From NCBI GenBank assembly GCA_026826555.1, contig JAKSZT010053764.1, positions 18,237,533-18,301,532 on the forward strand: a stretch of 64,000 nt of DNA, written 5' to 3'. Shown in pieces: positions 24,512 through 37,085 of the stretch. Each line of letters starts with the position of its first letter. Position 1 is the stretch's first letter. The position numbers and the translations under genes were made by a program. The stretch is from Tolypeutes matacus (lineage: Eukaryota > Chordata > Mammalia > Cingulata > Chlamyphoridae). Below the pieces are notes generated by a model. It saw only the letters and a list, made by a program, of their open reading frames with translations, was not told the DNA's origin and did no database searches.

Positions 24512-27500
24512 AAATAACTGCAACTGTACTCAGCATCAAAAGTTTTTAAGTCACCTTTTGAATTTTAAAAAAAAATCTCAACTCTTTTTGGCAGAGTATT
24601 CAAACTGTTTTCATTTGGGGGGGAGGGTATGTGTGTGCATCTGTGTATGTCTGATGATTGTATGTGTTTTGAAGAAACAGGGCTGTAGAGTAGGTGGCGA
24701 TGCTTAGGAAATGGAATTCTGAGGACCCCAACCCAGCTTCAATAATAATCAGAACGGTTTATGGCTTGCACAATAAGCTTCCGTATAAGTATGCATGTTT
24801 TTGCTGTCATTTCTGCACAAATGGCCCCAGACCACTTAGTTTCTCTAGTTCTTCTGGCTTTTTAAATAGCTGTTCTGGCATCTCTCTTGCTGTGAGTTGT
24901 CAGTGATTATTTGTGGTTGCTCCTACAAGCCTTGCCTCTAAGAGTAGGATTCTCTTCCACCTTCCCCACTTCTTCCTCACCCGTTTACCCCATATTTCAG
25001 TTTGTTATTTCTACTCTACTGTGAACTGGCTAACAAATAAGCAAGTTTATAAAAGTGAAATTTAAATCAATAGGAAGTTTTGAGAGTCTTTCCAATAAAA
25101 TATTATGTAGTGTTTTCAGGTAATAACAAAATTGATTTTATGTGTTGTACTTGGAAATCCATCACATTTATACACTCATTTCTGTGCTGGAATTTTTAGT
25201 TCTAAATGCTTATGTATTTCCTTGTACCTAGCAATTGTCTGGATAATTGAGATCACTTCTTATCATTTTTTAGCTTTTCTTTATACGTGTTAAAGTTAAA
25301 ATTATACTAATTCTTTCTTTCCCAAATCAAAGCTGCATTAAAATGTCCTTTTATTTCACTTAGAATAATTTATATTTAAATCTTTATTAATACTTCATAT
25401 GGGTGACACTATATTTTGAAATTATATTAACATTATGCCATGTAGTCCCATTTATTTGAATAAAATGGAGAAAAATCCTGTCTGATTTTGAAAAAACCAA
25501 AATGTAGAGTCAGTTGAAGGCTTAATGGGTATTATTTTATCCCTCCTAGTTCCTTGAGATAAGGAGTGCTAAAACCTACCACATTTGTTTCTTTACTCAA
25601 CCATGTTATCATATTAAGTAATACTTGGTAGCCAAGAGAACATAGCCAGGGTTTGGAACTTGCTTGAATGAACACATAGAAAGATTTGTAATTAGCACAT
25701 AATTATGTAGACTATTTATAGATGTGGACTCTACATTACAGATGACTCTTGGTTGGTTTAGTACTCTCTTTTTTTATAGCTAGAAAGCACAATTCACCTT
25801 ATAACCATATGATCCAAAATCATAAAAATATAAGGTTTTCTATAAGAGTCTTTGCTTCCTGCCACTTTCCATCCAGCTTTTCTACCCTTTGTTAACCAAG
25901 CCCTTATTGAGCAGCTGGACTTAGTGGGCAGGGGTAGAGGAGAGGTGAGGGTGGGGGTGGGAAGGAAATAGGATACCAAATTGTTTTTTATCACACCGAT
26001 TATATCAGGGTGGTGCCTCCTAAATACTGCCCACCAGCCCCATCCACACATCTCTCTACCCACTCAGGCCTCAACAGAAAAAAAAAGGTAGCAGAAGTAC
26101 CAGAGGAAAAGACTGGCAAACCGTCCAGAGCATTTTGAATCTTTTAATACAAAGGGGGAAAGAGAATAGGGAGCCAGTTCAGGACCTTGCTCCTTTGTCC
26201 AAAAAGCACAATGGAGAAGCCAACAATGGCTGTTGAGCAGGGACGTACGTCACCTCACAGTTCAAATCCTCCTCCCCTCCATCCCTGGGGATCTTTAAGG
26301 CCCAGGCATCCCGCCCAGGATTCCGGTGCTGGGCGGTGTGCGGACTCCTTGGAGCCCTGCAGCCTGCGAGTCCATGACTGCTGTCCCTCGCGCATAGCCT
26401 CGGAGCAGCTTGTGAGACGTATTAAGGACATGTTCCCCAAGAAAATAGCCTCCATATGAGGAATCCTGGCATATGAGTTTTACTAGATGTTCTCAGGGCA
26501 GTGCCAGGATTTGTTTGCTGTGTTTTCTCTCAAGGCTATTCAGCACATCTTTTCAGGATAATTCTAATTATTAAGATGATATGCTTGGAAAAAATATATT
26601 TCCTGGTGCTGGACCTTCAGTTGCTATTCTCTTTCAGAGGAGTGGAGATGTAAACTCTTGATTAGGCAGGCATCCTAACTCAGCTGGTTTGGTTAAGCTC
26701 CCCTAACTTCTTTTCCCTAGAGGTTAGCTAGTCCAAATTCCCCCTTCTGTGTTCCTATATCACCTTCGTATATAGCCTCGTCATACTTTAGCAGGGGAAA
26801 AACAGAAAGAATATAGGATTTTGTCCTGTGGTTTCTTACTGCTGCAATAAAAATTTTAGAGTCTCAGCTTTATTAAATATTATGGTTCAGAATGTCTCTA
26901 ATTACTTTATAAACTTGATTGGTTCATCCTCCCTTTTTAGCATCTATGGCCCGACACAAATCCAAGCAAAGTGAAGTAACTTGTTCCCATGAAACAAGTG
27001 ATGTAACCAGATGGTGACCTATATGTGTTAGTGCAAAACAAAGACTGTCTTTCTACACAGTGTGAGGAACAGCCATTTGAAAGTTTTCAACTTAGTGGAC
27101 CTTTTCTAGAGGAGACTAAACAATTCATTACTAATGTCATTTTCCCCAAATTTATTTTACTGATCCATTTCACTGCATCAACAGATTCCTTTCTCCCTTC
27201 TCCACCATACTTTCCCCAGCCTTCCACCTAAGTGGAAAATTGAGCATCATTTTGATATTCTGTGGACATTGTCAAACTTTAATGTTGTTCTCACAAGTAT
27301 ACCTTCCCTTCAATGTTAGAAAGTATAAACTCTCATTATAAACTTAGTCAGATCCTGTGCATTCTCCTCTGTAATTCTAAGATCAGTGTGCAGTCATCCA
27401 TGTTATATCCCAGGTTACTTGATGCCACCTTATTTAAACACAAATACCCTCCCCCGCCCTGAAACAACCAATAGTCTTATTGTAACTGGCACACATGACT

Positions 27501-28135
27501 GCAAAGATAATTCCGCATTGTGTTGTGTTTCTGTTACACCCTCGGGAATGTTCTTTGCCAAGCACAGAACCCACTCAGATCTCTTGGGTTCTGGGTTTCA
27601 AACCACACTTGACCTTTGAGGTTTAAGTTAATTTATTCTTGGCCAGAGAAAATGCATTGTTTAAGGAGAATCAGATTAGAGAGGCTTATAATAAAGACTT
27701 GTAGCACTTCTTGGACATCATATATGTCTTACAAAACAAAATGTTTATGAGCTAAGTGTAAATGAATCAGAAACATACGGATCAAATTCCCCTAAAATGC
27801 AAACGGATTTAAAACTTAGCGAAAAAGTGCCTGGCAAGATGTGCTTTGAATTTCACCAAACCCAGAATATTTGAAATGCAGCTTAACAAGTTTTGACAAA
27901 CTTAGACTACAACTAGGTTTTCCCTTTCCTGATATCTTTTTTTCCCTCCCTCAATATCTCAATTGAGATTTGAGTGGTTAAAAATGGGAAAGAAAAATCC
28001 TAAAGGTTTTTAAAAGACTTAATGGTCAGGCCATTTTATAGCCAGAATGGGAAGTCAGCGTTTGGCTTTGCAGGGTTTGTCTTTGTTCCTGCTATTTTAT
28101 GCCCCTTATGTTTCCTTTGTAATTGTTTTTCTCAG
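24512..28135. other. GLIS3 intron, no recognised feature
   Basis: This is AT-rich single-copy intron running to the acceptor 'gtttttctcag' before the exon at 28136. A GC-richer stretch at 26230-26420 has a few CpGs but no splice-bounded coding match. No transposon is confidently recognised. Confidence 0.5.
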
Positions 28136-28308
28136 GTTTGCGCCTTCTGCTCCCTCTCCTCACCACATCAGCCCCCGGAGAGCTCCAGCCCCTTCTTCAA
28201 TAATGCAGAGGACACAGCCCCCTCGTACCCAGCAGCCACCAGGACCACACCTGAAGTCCTATCCGCCTGAAACGAACTCTTTCCAACCAAATGGTATTCA
28301 TGTCCATG
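28136..28308 (+). CDS. GLIS3: GLIS3 coding exon, C-terminal region part 2
   Basis: This 173-bp exon lies between acceptor 'tttttctcag' and donor 'ccatg|gtgaga'. Its first base completes the split Arg codon from the exon at 9850, and its last base opens a Gly codon finished at 57339. It encodes residues of about 57-115 of the window's 220-residue segment. The sequence is proline-, serine-, glutamine- and histidine-rich disordered protein (APSAPSPHHISPRRAPAPSS, then a Gln/Pro stretch, then QPNGIHVHG). It is part of the C-terminal transactivation region, with no folded domain. Basic SPRR may be a proline-directed phosphorylation site (inference). The overlapping frame starting at 28022 is a shadow. 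Confidence 0.95.
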
Positions 28309-28639
28309 GTGAGAAAATGACAGTCCCTTGAATTTTAAAAAGTGATGTTGTGCTGTTGTTTTAATCAAGTGCCTTAGTTACCAATTGTGGATTTCAGATG
28401 TTCTCTTACTCACCAGACTTAGAATTTTATGCCTTTCCTCTAGAATTTCAAACTTAATAGGCATGAACTATGTAGTATTTTCCTGGCTTTGGCCTTAAGA
28501 TGGAATGACTTCTGGTGCCCCAAACTGTCAGCCCAAGACAATGATCCATTAGTTGACCCGGTGCCCTAACTCTTCATGGACAGGCTCTAGCAACATTATC
28601 TTATTTCCTAAACAATAAGCTTCTGTGTAAAAGGGAATA
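28309..28639. other. GLIS3 intron start, no recognised feature
   Basis: This is intronic sequence after the donor, with no repeat or regulatory motif I can support. Confidence 0.5.
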
Positions 28640-29005
28640 CCAGGAGTCCTCTTGCCCACACATGCTTCTCCTCTCATACGCCTTTGCTTCCATTGCCGTA
28701 TGTCCCAATCTTCTCCATCCTTCACAGCCCCACGTGAAATGTCACCTCCTCTGTGAAGCCTTCTCTGATCCCCCAAGCTGGACATAAACTCACCTGGCTC
28801 TAAACTCTGATTATATATCACCTTTATCTCTGTGATAGAACTTACTGGTCACTCTAACTTGTAATGTATTTATCTGTGAGTAAAGCTATTATTCTGTAAA
28901 CCCCTTTCTGAGGTCAGGATATTCTTATCCATCATTGTATCTCTCAGAAAATTTAGCACAGTCCTTCACATGTAGTAAATTCTCAGTCGATACATGTTAG
29001 GTAAA
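28640..29005 (+). repeat. L2 LINE 3' region
   Basis: This is forward L2: 'gaaatgtcacctcctctgtg', 'aagccttctctgatccccc', then the 3' end 'ttagcacagtccttcacatg' with 'tacatgttaggtaaatgg'. Confidence 0.75.
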
Positions 29006-31130
29006 TGGAGGAAGGGAGGGAAGAAAAATTACAAGAGTTTTCAAAATGTGCAGATGTCTTTGTGTTTAACTCAGAACATGCATGGAGAACCAAAATCTGG
29101 CTTGATTTCCTTTTGTTTATTAAGAATTTCTTAAACCAAGTTTTTTCTGATTCAAGCAAATATCTGAAAATGTTAGTGAACATCCATAAAAAGTTGAATT
29201 GCCAGATTGTATAGACTGAAACTACACATAGCCATTTAATTCATGAGGGCAGACAGACCTTGTATATAAGCAGAAGGGATATTGTTCATTAAAACTGAGT
29301 GTGTTAGCTTTAAGAAATCTGACTCTTCTCCATCAGCCTCTTGCTAATTCCTGAATTTGTTCTATATGACTTATTACTTGAAATTAATGGATAGCAGATC
29401 CCAAACAAGTATCAGTCAATATCCAAACCAAATGTGAATAAGTTGAATAATTTCCCAAGATGGCAGAATCAGGCAGTACCATGGAGCTAGGCTTGGATAA
29501 TGACTTCAAAGGAGGGGCCTGGGTAGCCCAAGAGGAGGCAACGTAAAGCAGTGGTGCATTGTAGGAAGGAGAAGACCTTCCACCATTCTCTGGGCCTGTG
29601 GTAATTTTTACCTTCTTTAGTCTGGTGAATAATTGCTTTTCAAGCTTTAGTTATTTATTTACTCTACCAACAAATATTTCTTGAGTGCCTATTATATGCA
29701 AGGCACTGCATGTATAAGGAAGACGCATAGAGCACTGTCCCTCATGGGGATCTACCAGCCCGGTGGAGGAACTCATCTCATGTGCGGGCCATCCAGGTAA
29801 GAGCATGGGCTGCGTGGAATAGGTCATCAATTCTAAGAGGCACATTTTTTTCCCTCATACACATTTTAACATATCTGAAATCCAGACATGCCTCACAGTC
29901 AGTGGCATCTTCTAATTGGTAGTGATTTTACTTTCTGGTGTTACATAAAATAAAGGAGCAGCTCATAATCAATGTGGTCATAGTTTCAATGAAATGTGAT
30001 ATAACATTTTAACTACAACTTTGAAAAAAAATTATTTAATTAAAAAATTAACCTAGGTGTAGAAAAAAATTAGAAGGAAAATACTCAAATTATTAAGGTT
30101 TTTTTTTTAAAAAATCAGGGTGATAGAGAAATGGATGATTTCTTTTTTATTCTGCCTTCTAAAGAAATGGAAAAACATCTTTGGAATAAAACCAATTTGA
30201 ATGCAAGTAGCAGTCTACTAGGAACTGTGTGACTCTGGGAAGATAACTGAGCCTCAGTTTACATTTATTAGGTGAGGAAGATTCTTACCTACCTTCTCTT
30301 ATAGTTCATTAGGAGAATTCAACAAGTAAAGCACCTGGCATAGAGTAAGAGCTTTATTAACTTAATGTTCTTCCTTCTACTCTCTTTCTTTACTTTATTA
30401 GACTCTTCTAGAATAGTGATAATGTTTGGATCCCTAGGGCAAGCATAATACTTGTAAAATAGACATTTAGTAAGTATTTACTGAATAAGTGATTGACACT
30501 CGCTCTTTCAACAATTGAATAATGAGACAAGAGGACACTGAAAATAGGATCTACCTTATCATTTTGCCCTGCCTCTTATGAAAAGACTTCCACATTTCTC
30601 TCTTTTAGATGAATTATGAATACCTAGTCAGCTTGAAGTTGGGATTTATTTACTTTCACTTTTTAATTGTTTAAAAATTCCCAAAGCCATTGAGAAACCT
30701 GTAATAACAGGCTTAAAAATAAGTCAATATATTTATATACCAAGTCATATAAAAGATCAGGCTATAGTCTCACAAGTTGGAAAATCATGACTTTCCCTAG
30801 CAGATAGACATGTGGCTGCTGGACTGAACTTGCAGAGGGAGTGCTCCATCCACCATTCATTAGCCACTAGGCCACTGCTGGGAATTAAGAGGCAGGAATC
30901 TGGATGCAGCCTTGCTTTCTCCTGCAAGCATTTTTTCAAAAATGTTCTTCTGAAACTTTCTGGGCACATTTCTCTTCTACTACTCTTTATGTTACGCACT
31001 TAATCTATCTAGTAGTTAACAAGTGGGTAATACAGTGCTAGGAGGGAGTAGCGCAGAGACCTCATTAATGGGTTGCCATTTCTGGCCATGCCTTCCAGCT
31101 TCCCTAGCCCCTGGATGGCTCCCTCGTCTG
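29006..31130. other. GLIS3 intron with scattered old repeats
   Basis: It contains an antisense L2 piece at about 29650-29780 ('gagtgcctattatatgcaag'), a forward MIR at about 30215-30365 ('tgactctgggaagataactg', 'agcacctggcatagagtaag') and a forward L2 tail at about 30410-30500. Other parts, including the AT-rich 30000-30150, show nothing further. Confidence 0.5.
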
Positions 31131-31314
31131 TTTGCTTATTGTCAACTTGCTGTATCTGCTCGTTGTGTCTGCTCCTTGTGTCTACTTGTTGCATCAGCTT
31201 GTTGTATCAGCTCATTGCATCAACTCATCTTCTTTAGGAGGCACCAGGAACCAAACCCAGGACCTCCCATGTGGGAAGCAGGCATCCAACTGCTTGAGCC
31301 ACATCTGCTCCCCT
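31131..31314 (-). mobile_element. DAS-type SINE with 13-bp tandem tail
   Basis: The tRNA-like head in reverse ('caaacccaggacctcccatg', 'gcttgagccacatctgctcc') occupies about 31235-31314. On the minus strand it is followed by six to seven degenerate units of about 13 bp (agctgatacaaca, agctgatgcaaca, agtagacacaagg, agcagacacaacg and similar) at 31131-31229. This layout differs from the T-rich-tailed copies, so it is a different and older armadillo SINE subfamily. I could not find a clean target-site duplication. Confidence 0.7.
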
Positions 31315-31854
31315 TTTCAGCTTTTGTTGGACTAGTTTGCTGGATGGAGAGATATAGTGTCCTGGTAACAGGTAGCTTCATCCTGTAATAAAACTAGATT
31401 TTTAAAGCCCCAAGCAGTGTCAAGGTTGCTCATGTGATAACTACAATGAATGTTTGTTCTCTCTTTGAAGAAATTCATGGCTTTAACTAGCATAATCACC
31501 CTCATTCTTTTTATACTCTCTGCAGTAGGTAGAGGTCAGGAAGAAATGTCATTGCTGTATTTTTAGAGATGAAAACTGAGACATATAAGAATATAAAATA
31601 TATAGGCATTGCTGTCTTGGCAAAATACACAGACACCTTTAAGAAGAGGTCAGGATTTCCAAGCCACATTCTTAACATGTTTTCTAAGTCAAAGATATAC
31701 CAGATAAATGGGTATATATATATATATTTCAGAGAGGAAATGTACTCATATGTAGATGTTTTTGCATTACATAGAGTCATGAAAGGTTAGAACTCAGAGG
31801 GGCTTTGGTATGGCAGATAAAGAAGAAAATGGCACCCATTGAGTTTATTAACCA
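31315..31854. other. GLIS3 intron with TA microsatellite
   Basis: This is AT-rich intron with a short (TA)n at about 31714-31728. It runs up to the provirus. No gene is seen. Confidence 0.5.
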
Positions 31855-32256
31855 TGCTATTTTACCAGGGAAACAGATCTGAGAGGATATATGTAACTGT
31901 TACTATAGGAATTGTCTCATATGACCAGAGGAATGGGCAAGTCCAAATTCCATAGTGTAGGCCACAGGTTGGGAACTCCGATGAAGGTTTCAATGAATTC
32001 CCCAGGAGAAGCTGGCTGGCTGAACAAGAGATAGAAATTCTTCTTTCTGACTGCTGAAATCATCAGTTCTCTCTATAAAGCCTTTAACTGATTGGATGAG
32101 ATTTCCCTCATTGCTGAAGGTAGTCTCCTTTGTTGATTGTAGTTGTAATCAACCATAGATGCAATCAACTGACTAAGGGTTTAAATCCACAAAATTGCCT
32201 CCAAGCAACTGAATACCATAACCTAGCCAAGATGACACATGAACATAACCATTACA
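31855..32256 (-). repeat. ERVL 3' LTR
   Basis: This LTR shares 'attccccaggagaagctggc' and 'ttgttgattgtagttgtaat' with the 5' LTR and the solo copy at 18163. On the minus strand it begins TGTAATGGTT. It lacks a block present in the other two copies ('caggccagtg' followed by 'cttgacc'), so it carries a deletion. Confidence 0.8.
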
Positions 32257-32769
32257 TTCCAGCCATTGTCAGCTAGGCACTCATACCCAGCTTAATCTCT
32301 AAATGAAAACAATACCTTCGCCTAACATAATTCAACTGTCCTGTATACAACCAGAAACATACTAACTCTTTCCCCAGAAGAGTCTGCAAGTCTTTGGGTA
32401 ATAGTCACTCTTAAACTTGATATCCTGTAACTTAAATACCATGACATAAACTTAATGCAACTTATGTTATATGATAAAGGGATAAGACAGGGAAAAAAAG
32501 ATATTTGTTATATGTATATATACAAACATACTCATAACAAAACAAGGAAGAAATACTCATTACCATTATAGTCCCCATTTCTGCAAGTGATCATGTGAAC
32601 ATAGCTTGTATTTATAATTACCTTCTTACACTACCCATTCCATATTCCCTTTACCCTCTGCAAGCACCTCAGCTGGTCTTGGTTCTTGGTGGGATGATCC
32701 AAACCTTCATTCCTGAAGGGTCTGAGCCACCAGTAGTCCTGCCTGGATTGGATTGTTGCATTTTTTCCA

Positions 32770-32990
32770 CGGACTTTATTCACAGGGCATGATAGTATTA
32801 AGAGATGCCTGAAAGGATCTCCTGTGTTCCAAGCAAACTCTTCTTTACTTCCACGGTGTAGTAGCAATTCTATTTTCCTTTGATAATCAGGATCAATTAC
32901 TCTAGTCAGTAGAGTGATTCTCTTCTTTATTTGTTGATTCAGAGATGTGAGGTGAGATGGCGGTCTTAACTTCCAATTCAGTTGTGTCTC
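32770..32990 (-). pseudogene. ERVL dUTPase-like remnant
   Basis: The C-terminal half of a 218-codon minus-strand open stretch (33287-32631) holds a dUTPase-like segment: a VIDPDY motif near codons 130-135, then a GxxEE-type stretch and a WNTGDPF motif. In ERVL this domain follows integrase at the end of pol and would hydrolyse dUTP. The copy is fused in frame to the integrase tail but has lost context through upstream breaks. Confidence 0.75.
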
Positions 32991-33169
32991 CTGGTGGAAG
33001 CACTCCTCCTTTTGGAAATAAGATCTGTAGCTAGCAGAGCTTAAGATCATGGGGTCAGGAAGCAAACATTTTTCTACTCCACCACCAGGATTACTAGAGG
33101 GTGGTGCCACTCCTGTTTCCTCCCTTGATTCATGGATCCATGAATCCTGACCATGGAAGATTGAGGACA

Positions 33170-33733
33170 TCAGGATGGATGCTGAGTTAGAGCATATACA
33201 GCCACTTGGAGAACATTGCCCCAGCCCTGCAAGGTATTGCCACCCAGTTGGCACTGTGATTGAGTCTTCAAAAGGCCATTCCACCATTCTATAAATCCAG
33301 CTGCTTCAAGATAGTGAGGAACATGAGCATGTGCCCATTCCCACATGTCATTTGCTATGAAGTCGGTTCCTTGATCAGGAGCAATGCTGAGTGGAATACC
33401 ATGACAGTGGGTAAAGCAAGCTGTAAGTCCACAGATGGTAGTTTTAGCAGAAATATTGCATACAGGGAATGCAAAACCGTATCCAGAGTTTGTGTCCATT
33501 CCAGTAAGAACAATGCTGCTCCTTCCATGATGGAAGTAGTCCAATGTAATCAACCTGCAACCAGGTAGCAGACTGATCGCCTCAGGGAATGGGGCCATGT
33601 CAGGGACAGAGTGTTGGTCTCTGCTGCTGGCAGATTGCGCACTCAGCAGTTGCTGTAGCCAGGTCAGCCATGATGAGTAGAAGTCCATGTTGCTGAGCCC
33701 ATGCATAATCTCAGTCCTTACCACCATGACCAC
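33170..33733 (-). pseudogene. ERVL integrase-like remnant
   Basis: This is a 187-codon open stretch with the retroviral integrase catalytic core. Asp65 lies in LITLDYF, Asp120 in APDQGTDF and Glu149 in GFIEWWNG. The catalytic Asp and Glu are separated by 28 residues, where the retroviral DD35E core has 35. An in-frame loss between them is therefore likely, although all three acidic residues remain. The zinc-binding N-terminal part is only partly recognisable. Confidence 0.85.
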
Positions 33734-33989
33734 ATTTGTTCATGAACCTGATGGACAATGACAGGAGTGGCTGGGGAAAGAGGCCAACTCATATCCACAG
33801 AACAGGTCATCCTATCCACTTGATTATTAATCATCCTCTGCTGAAGTTACCCTTTAGTGAGCATTCACATGGGACACAAATATCTTCATGTTTTGCACCC
33901 ATTCAGAAAGGTCTATCTACATTCGTCTTGCCTCAGACCCCTTTGTCACCAATCATGTTCCTTCCAAGTCCCTGACCAGCCAGCCGTAT

Positions 33990-34324
33990 CATTGACCAAT
34001 GATTGACCATAGCCCATGAATCAGTACCCAACATATCTGGAGCCATTTCTCCTTCCAAGCAAAATGAGCAGCCAGGTGCACTGCTCAAAGTTCTGCCCAC
34101 TGAGAGGATTTCCCTTCAACACTGTTTCAGGTATGTCCCAGAAAGGTGCTGTAGTGCTGCAGCTGTCCGCTTTCAGTGGTAACTGTATTTTTTGCAGAAC
34201 CATCTGTAAACCGGGTACAAGTTTTCTCTTCCTCAGTCAACTGATCATTGGGAACTCCCCACAAGGTCATAGCTACAGGCTGAGAAAGAGAATGTAATGT
34301 GGCTGGAGTGTGGGCCATGGGCAT
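33990..34324 (-). pseudogene. ERVL RNase H-like remnant
   Basis: A minus-strand segment contains LTEEEKT followed by FTDGSAK. The second matches the first catalytic Asp motif (TDGS) of retroviral RNase H. A frame shift separates it from the downstream part in the overlapping minus frame (34203-34021). Confidence 0.7.
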
Positions 34325-35031
34325 TTGGACTACTTATGAAACTTGTGCCTTCAAGGCCTATTCAAGCCCAATCTCATATATACCACTGCCATTTGATGAT
34401 GGAATGCTGGGCAACATTTTGGCTTGGTGGGTCGGACAACACCCAATTTAAGATAGGAAATTCAGGTCTCATGGTAACTTGGTGGCCCATGGTTAAGCAT
34501 TCAATCTCTACTAAGGCCCAGTAGCAGGTGAAAAGCTGTTTCGCAAAAGGAGATTAGTTATCTGCAAAGAATGGCAGGGCTTTGCTCCAAAATCCTAAGG
34601 GTTTGCACTATAATTTAACTATTGAGGCCTGCTAGAAGCTCCAGGCAACATCTCTATTTGCCTTTGAAACTTCCAAAACCATTGAATCTCCTGGATCCTA
34701 TGGTCCAAATGGCAGAGCAGCTTGCGTGGCAGAGTCTTCTCTTGTTCTGGACCCCACTCACAACTAGCATTATGAGTTACTCAGTAAATGGGCCAGAGCA
34801 GCTCACCAGATGAGGAATATATTGCTTCCAAAATCCAAAGAGGCCAAATTCTACCTCTTTTTGGGTTGTAGCAGGGGCCAGATGCAACAGCTTATCCTTT
34901 ACCTTAGAAGGGATATCTTGATAATGCCCCTCACCACTGGAAGCCTAGAAATTTCACTGAGGTGGAAGGCCCCTGAATTTTTCTTAGATTTATCTCCCAC
35001 CCTTGGATATGCAAATGCCTTACCAACAAGT

Positions 35032-35477
35032 CTAGAGTAGTGCTACTTCATGCTCATTAGATCTATTCATCATAATGCCATCAACATAATGGATCAGTGT
35101 TATGTCTTGAGGAAGGGAAAGCCAATCAAGGTCTTTGCAGACTAGATTATGGCATAGGGTTGGAAAGTCGATATACCACTGAGGTAGAACAGTGAAGGTG
35201 AATTGCTGGCCTTGCCAGCTGAACACAAACTTTTTGGTAGTCTTCACTAACAGGTATCGAAAAAAAAAGCATTTGCCAGCTCAGTAGCAGAATACCAGAT
35301 ACTAGGGCATGTGTTTATTTGCTCAAGCAATGATAATACATCTGGAATAGCAGCTGTAATCGAAGATATCATCTGGTTAAGTTTATGATAATCCACTTTC
35401 ATTCTCCAAGTTCCATCTATTTTCTGCACAGGCCAAATAGGAGAGTTGAATGGGGTTGTGGTGGGAATCATCACCAC
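35032..35477 (-). pseudogene. ERVL reverse transcriptase remnant
   Basis: Two adjoining minus-strand open stretches carry RT motifs. The first (35477-35247) has SPIWPVQK and WRMKVDYHKLN fingers motifs. The second (35247-35032) has FSWQGQQFTFTVLPQ and the catalytic box at about 35088-35077, read as YVDG where the active form is YxDD. The second catalytic Asp has become Gly, in addition to frameshifts, so polymerase activity is lost. Confidence 0.88.
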
Positions 35478-35484
35478 TGCGTTT

Positions 35485-35745
35485 TCAGGTCCCTGATGGT
35501 GACACTAATCTCTGCACCAACCCCACTACAGGAATGTGGTATTGCTTTTGCTTTACTATTTTGCTAGGTAGAGGCAGTTCTAGCGGCTTTCTCTTGGCCC
35601 TTGCTACCATAATGGCCTTCACTCCCCAAGTCAGGGAACCAGTGTAGGGATTCTGACAATTGTTGAGTATGTCTATTCCAATTATGCATTCTAGAACTGA
35701 AGAAGTAACCAGAAAATGGGTTTGGGAACCCACTGAACCCACCAC
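35485..35745 (-). pseudogene. ERVL protease-like remnant
   Basis: This minus-strand stretch contains the ECIIGIDIL motif and a KQKQYHIP segment that in ERVL link protease to the RT N-terminus. The aspartic active-site triad is not clearly present here. An overlapping minus frame (35872-35564) may carry the upstream part. Confidence 0.65.
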
Positions 35746-36027
35746 TGTGAGCCTTATCTGAGCTAAAACTCCATGGATTATTTGATCTCCATAAGGCCCT
35801 ACTCTGACTGGTGGACCACAGTGATGTTTTAGGTCTCCTGGAATTAATGTCAGCTCTGGACCAATGTCTCATAATCCCCCAAATGTTTTATCATTTCCTT
35901 TTCCCTAGTGCACAGTCACCCTGGTGAAAGGCCATAGGTCACTTTAGGGAAGGCTGGGAGGAAGATTAACAGTATAAATTTTTGGCAGTGTAGTAGGCTC
36001 CTTCCCCAAGGGGACCCAGCCTTCCTT

Positions 36028-37085
36028 TCATTCAAGAGATTCTGTGTCTGTAAACTGTCTCAAGTCTGGGAATTGATTGAGCGATTGTGACTGGTTTTGT
36101 GATTCAAGTTTAGATGTTTGTTCACTTGACCTGTACCTCTTCTGCTTATACAAATCAAGTAAGAATTTGGTAGACTGCCCATCTATTTCACTTCTAGGTA
36201 CCCCTTGATCAACTAGCCAACATGATAAGTCTCTGAAAGTCAGACGATTCTGATTACTGCTTTGATTCTGCTGTCCATTACAGTAGCCACAGCTACCTAA
36301 TCTTTGGTGATTAAGTGCTACCACTTAGCTCCTGTCAACTCAAGATTTGATCATCTCCATTGTGTTTAAGGATCCAAGTTCAGTAACTCCAGTTCCCATA
36401 GTAAGATCTGACCTAGAGAAGAGCAATCACAGTCTTCTTTAGGGATGATGGAGCTACTCTGACAAATTTATTCCTATACTTCTGGTGAGAGGTGTATCAT
36501 CTGGACATTCTTAGGGCAGGTGAGCAGGTCTTACTGATAAATCCACTCTAACATTCCAATCTCTTTAAGCCTTTGGATCCCCTCATCTACATTATACTAG
36601 GATAGTTTTGCATTTCAACTTCAGGTAATGTAGACTATCTTTTGGTTCATGCATCAGCCAACCACTTGAGCCAACTATTAGAGCCATTTCTCACTGAGTC
36701 CAGAATCTCTGCTGAGTGAGCCCATATCAATAAATTTAGCCTGATCCAACTTTATGTTCCTTCCACCATTATACCACACTCTTAATATCCATTCCCACAC
36801 ATATTCCCCTGATTTCTTTGTATATAAATTAGAAAAATCATGCAGTTCTTTTGTAGTATAGCACACCTCCTCATGGGTCACACTTTGTACCTCACCTTTC
36901 AAGGCCTGTTGGACTTCAGTTAGATGTGGAAGAAATGAGGGGTGGTATGGGTGGGTCATGGAGGAATTAGCAGTGTCTTGCAAGCCAGCTACCTCAGGGT
37001 AATTCAGTACAGTTTCATCTGGAGAAATAGGGTTAATCGCTTTAGACGGAGGTAGGATGGCTGAATCCTCAGGGCAGGCCAACAC
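36028..37085 (-). pseudogene. ERVL gag-like remnant
   Basis: Open stretches of 135 codons (37085-36678) and 98 codons (36324-36028) lie on the minus strand between the 5' LTR and pol, in the gag position. Their sequences (for example LHDFSNLYTKKSGEYVWEWI) fit a retroviral capsid-like region. The assignment rests mainly on position. A CxxC-type zinc knuckle is not complete. Confidence 0.6.
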
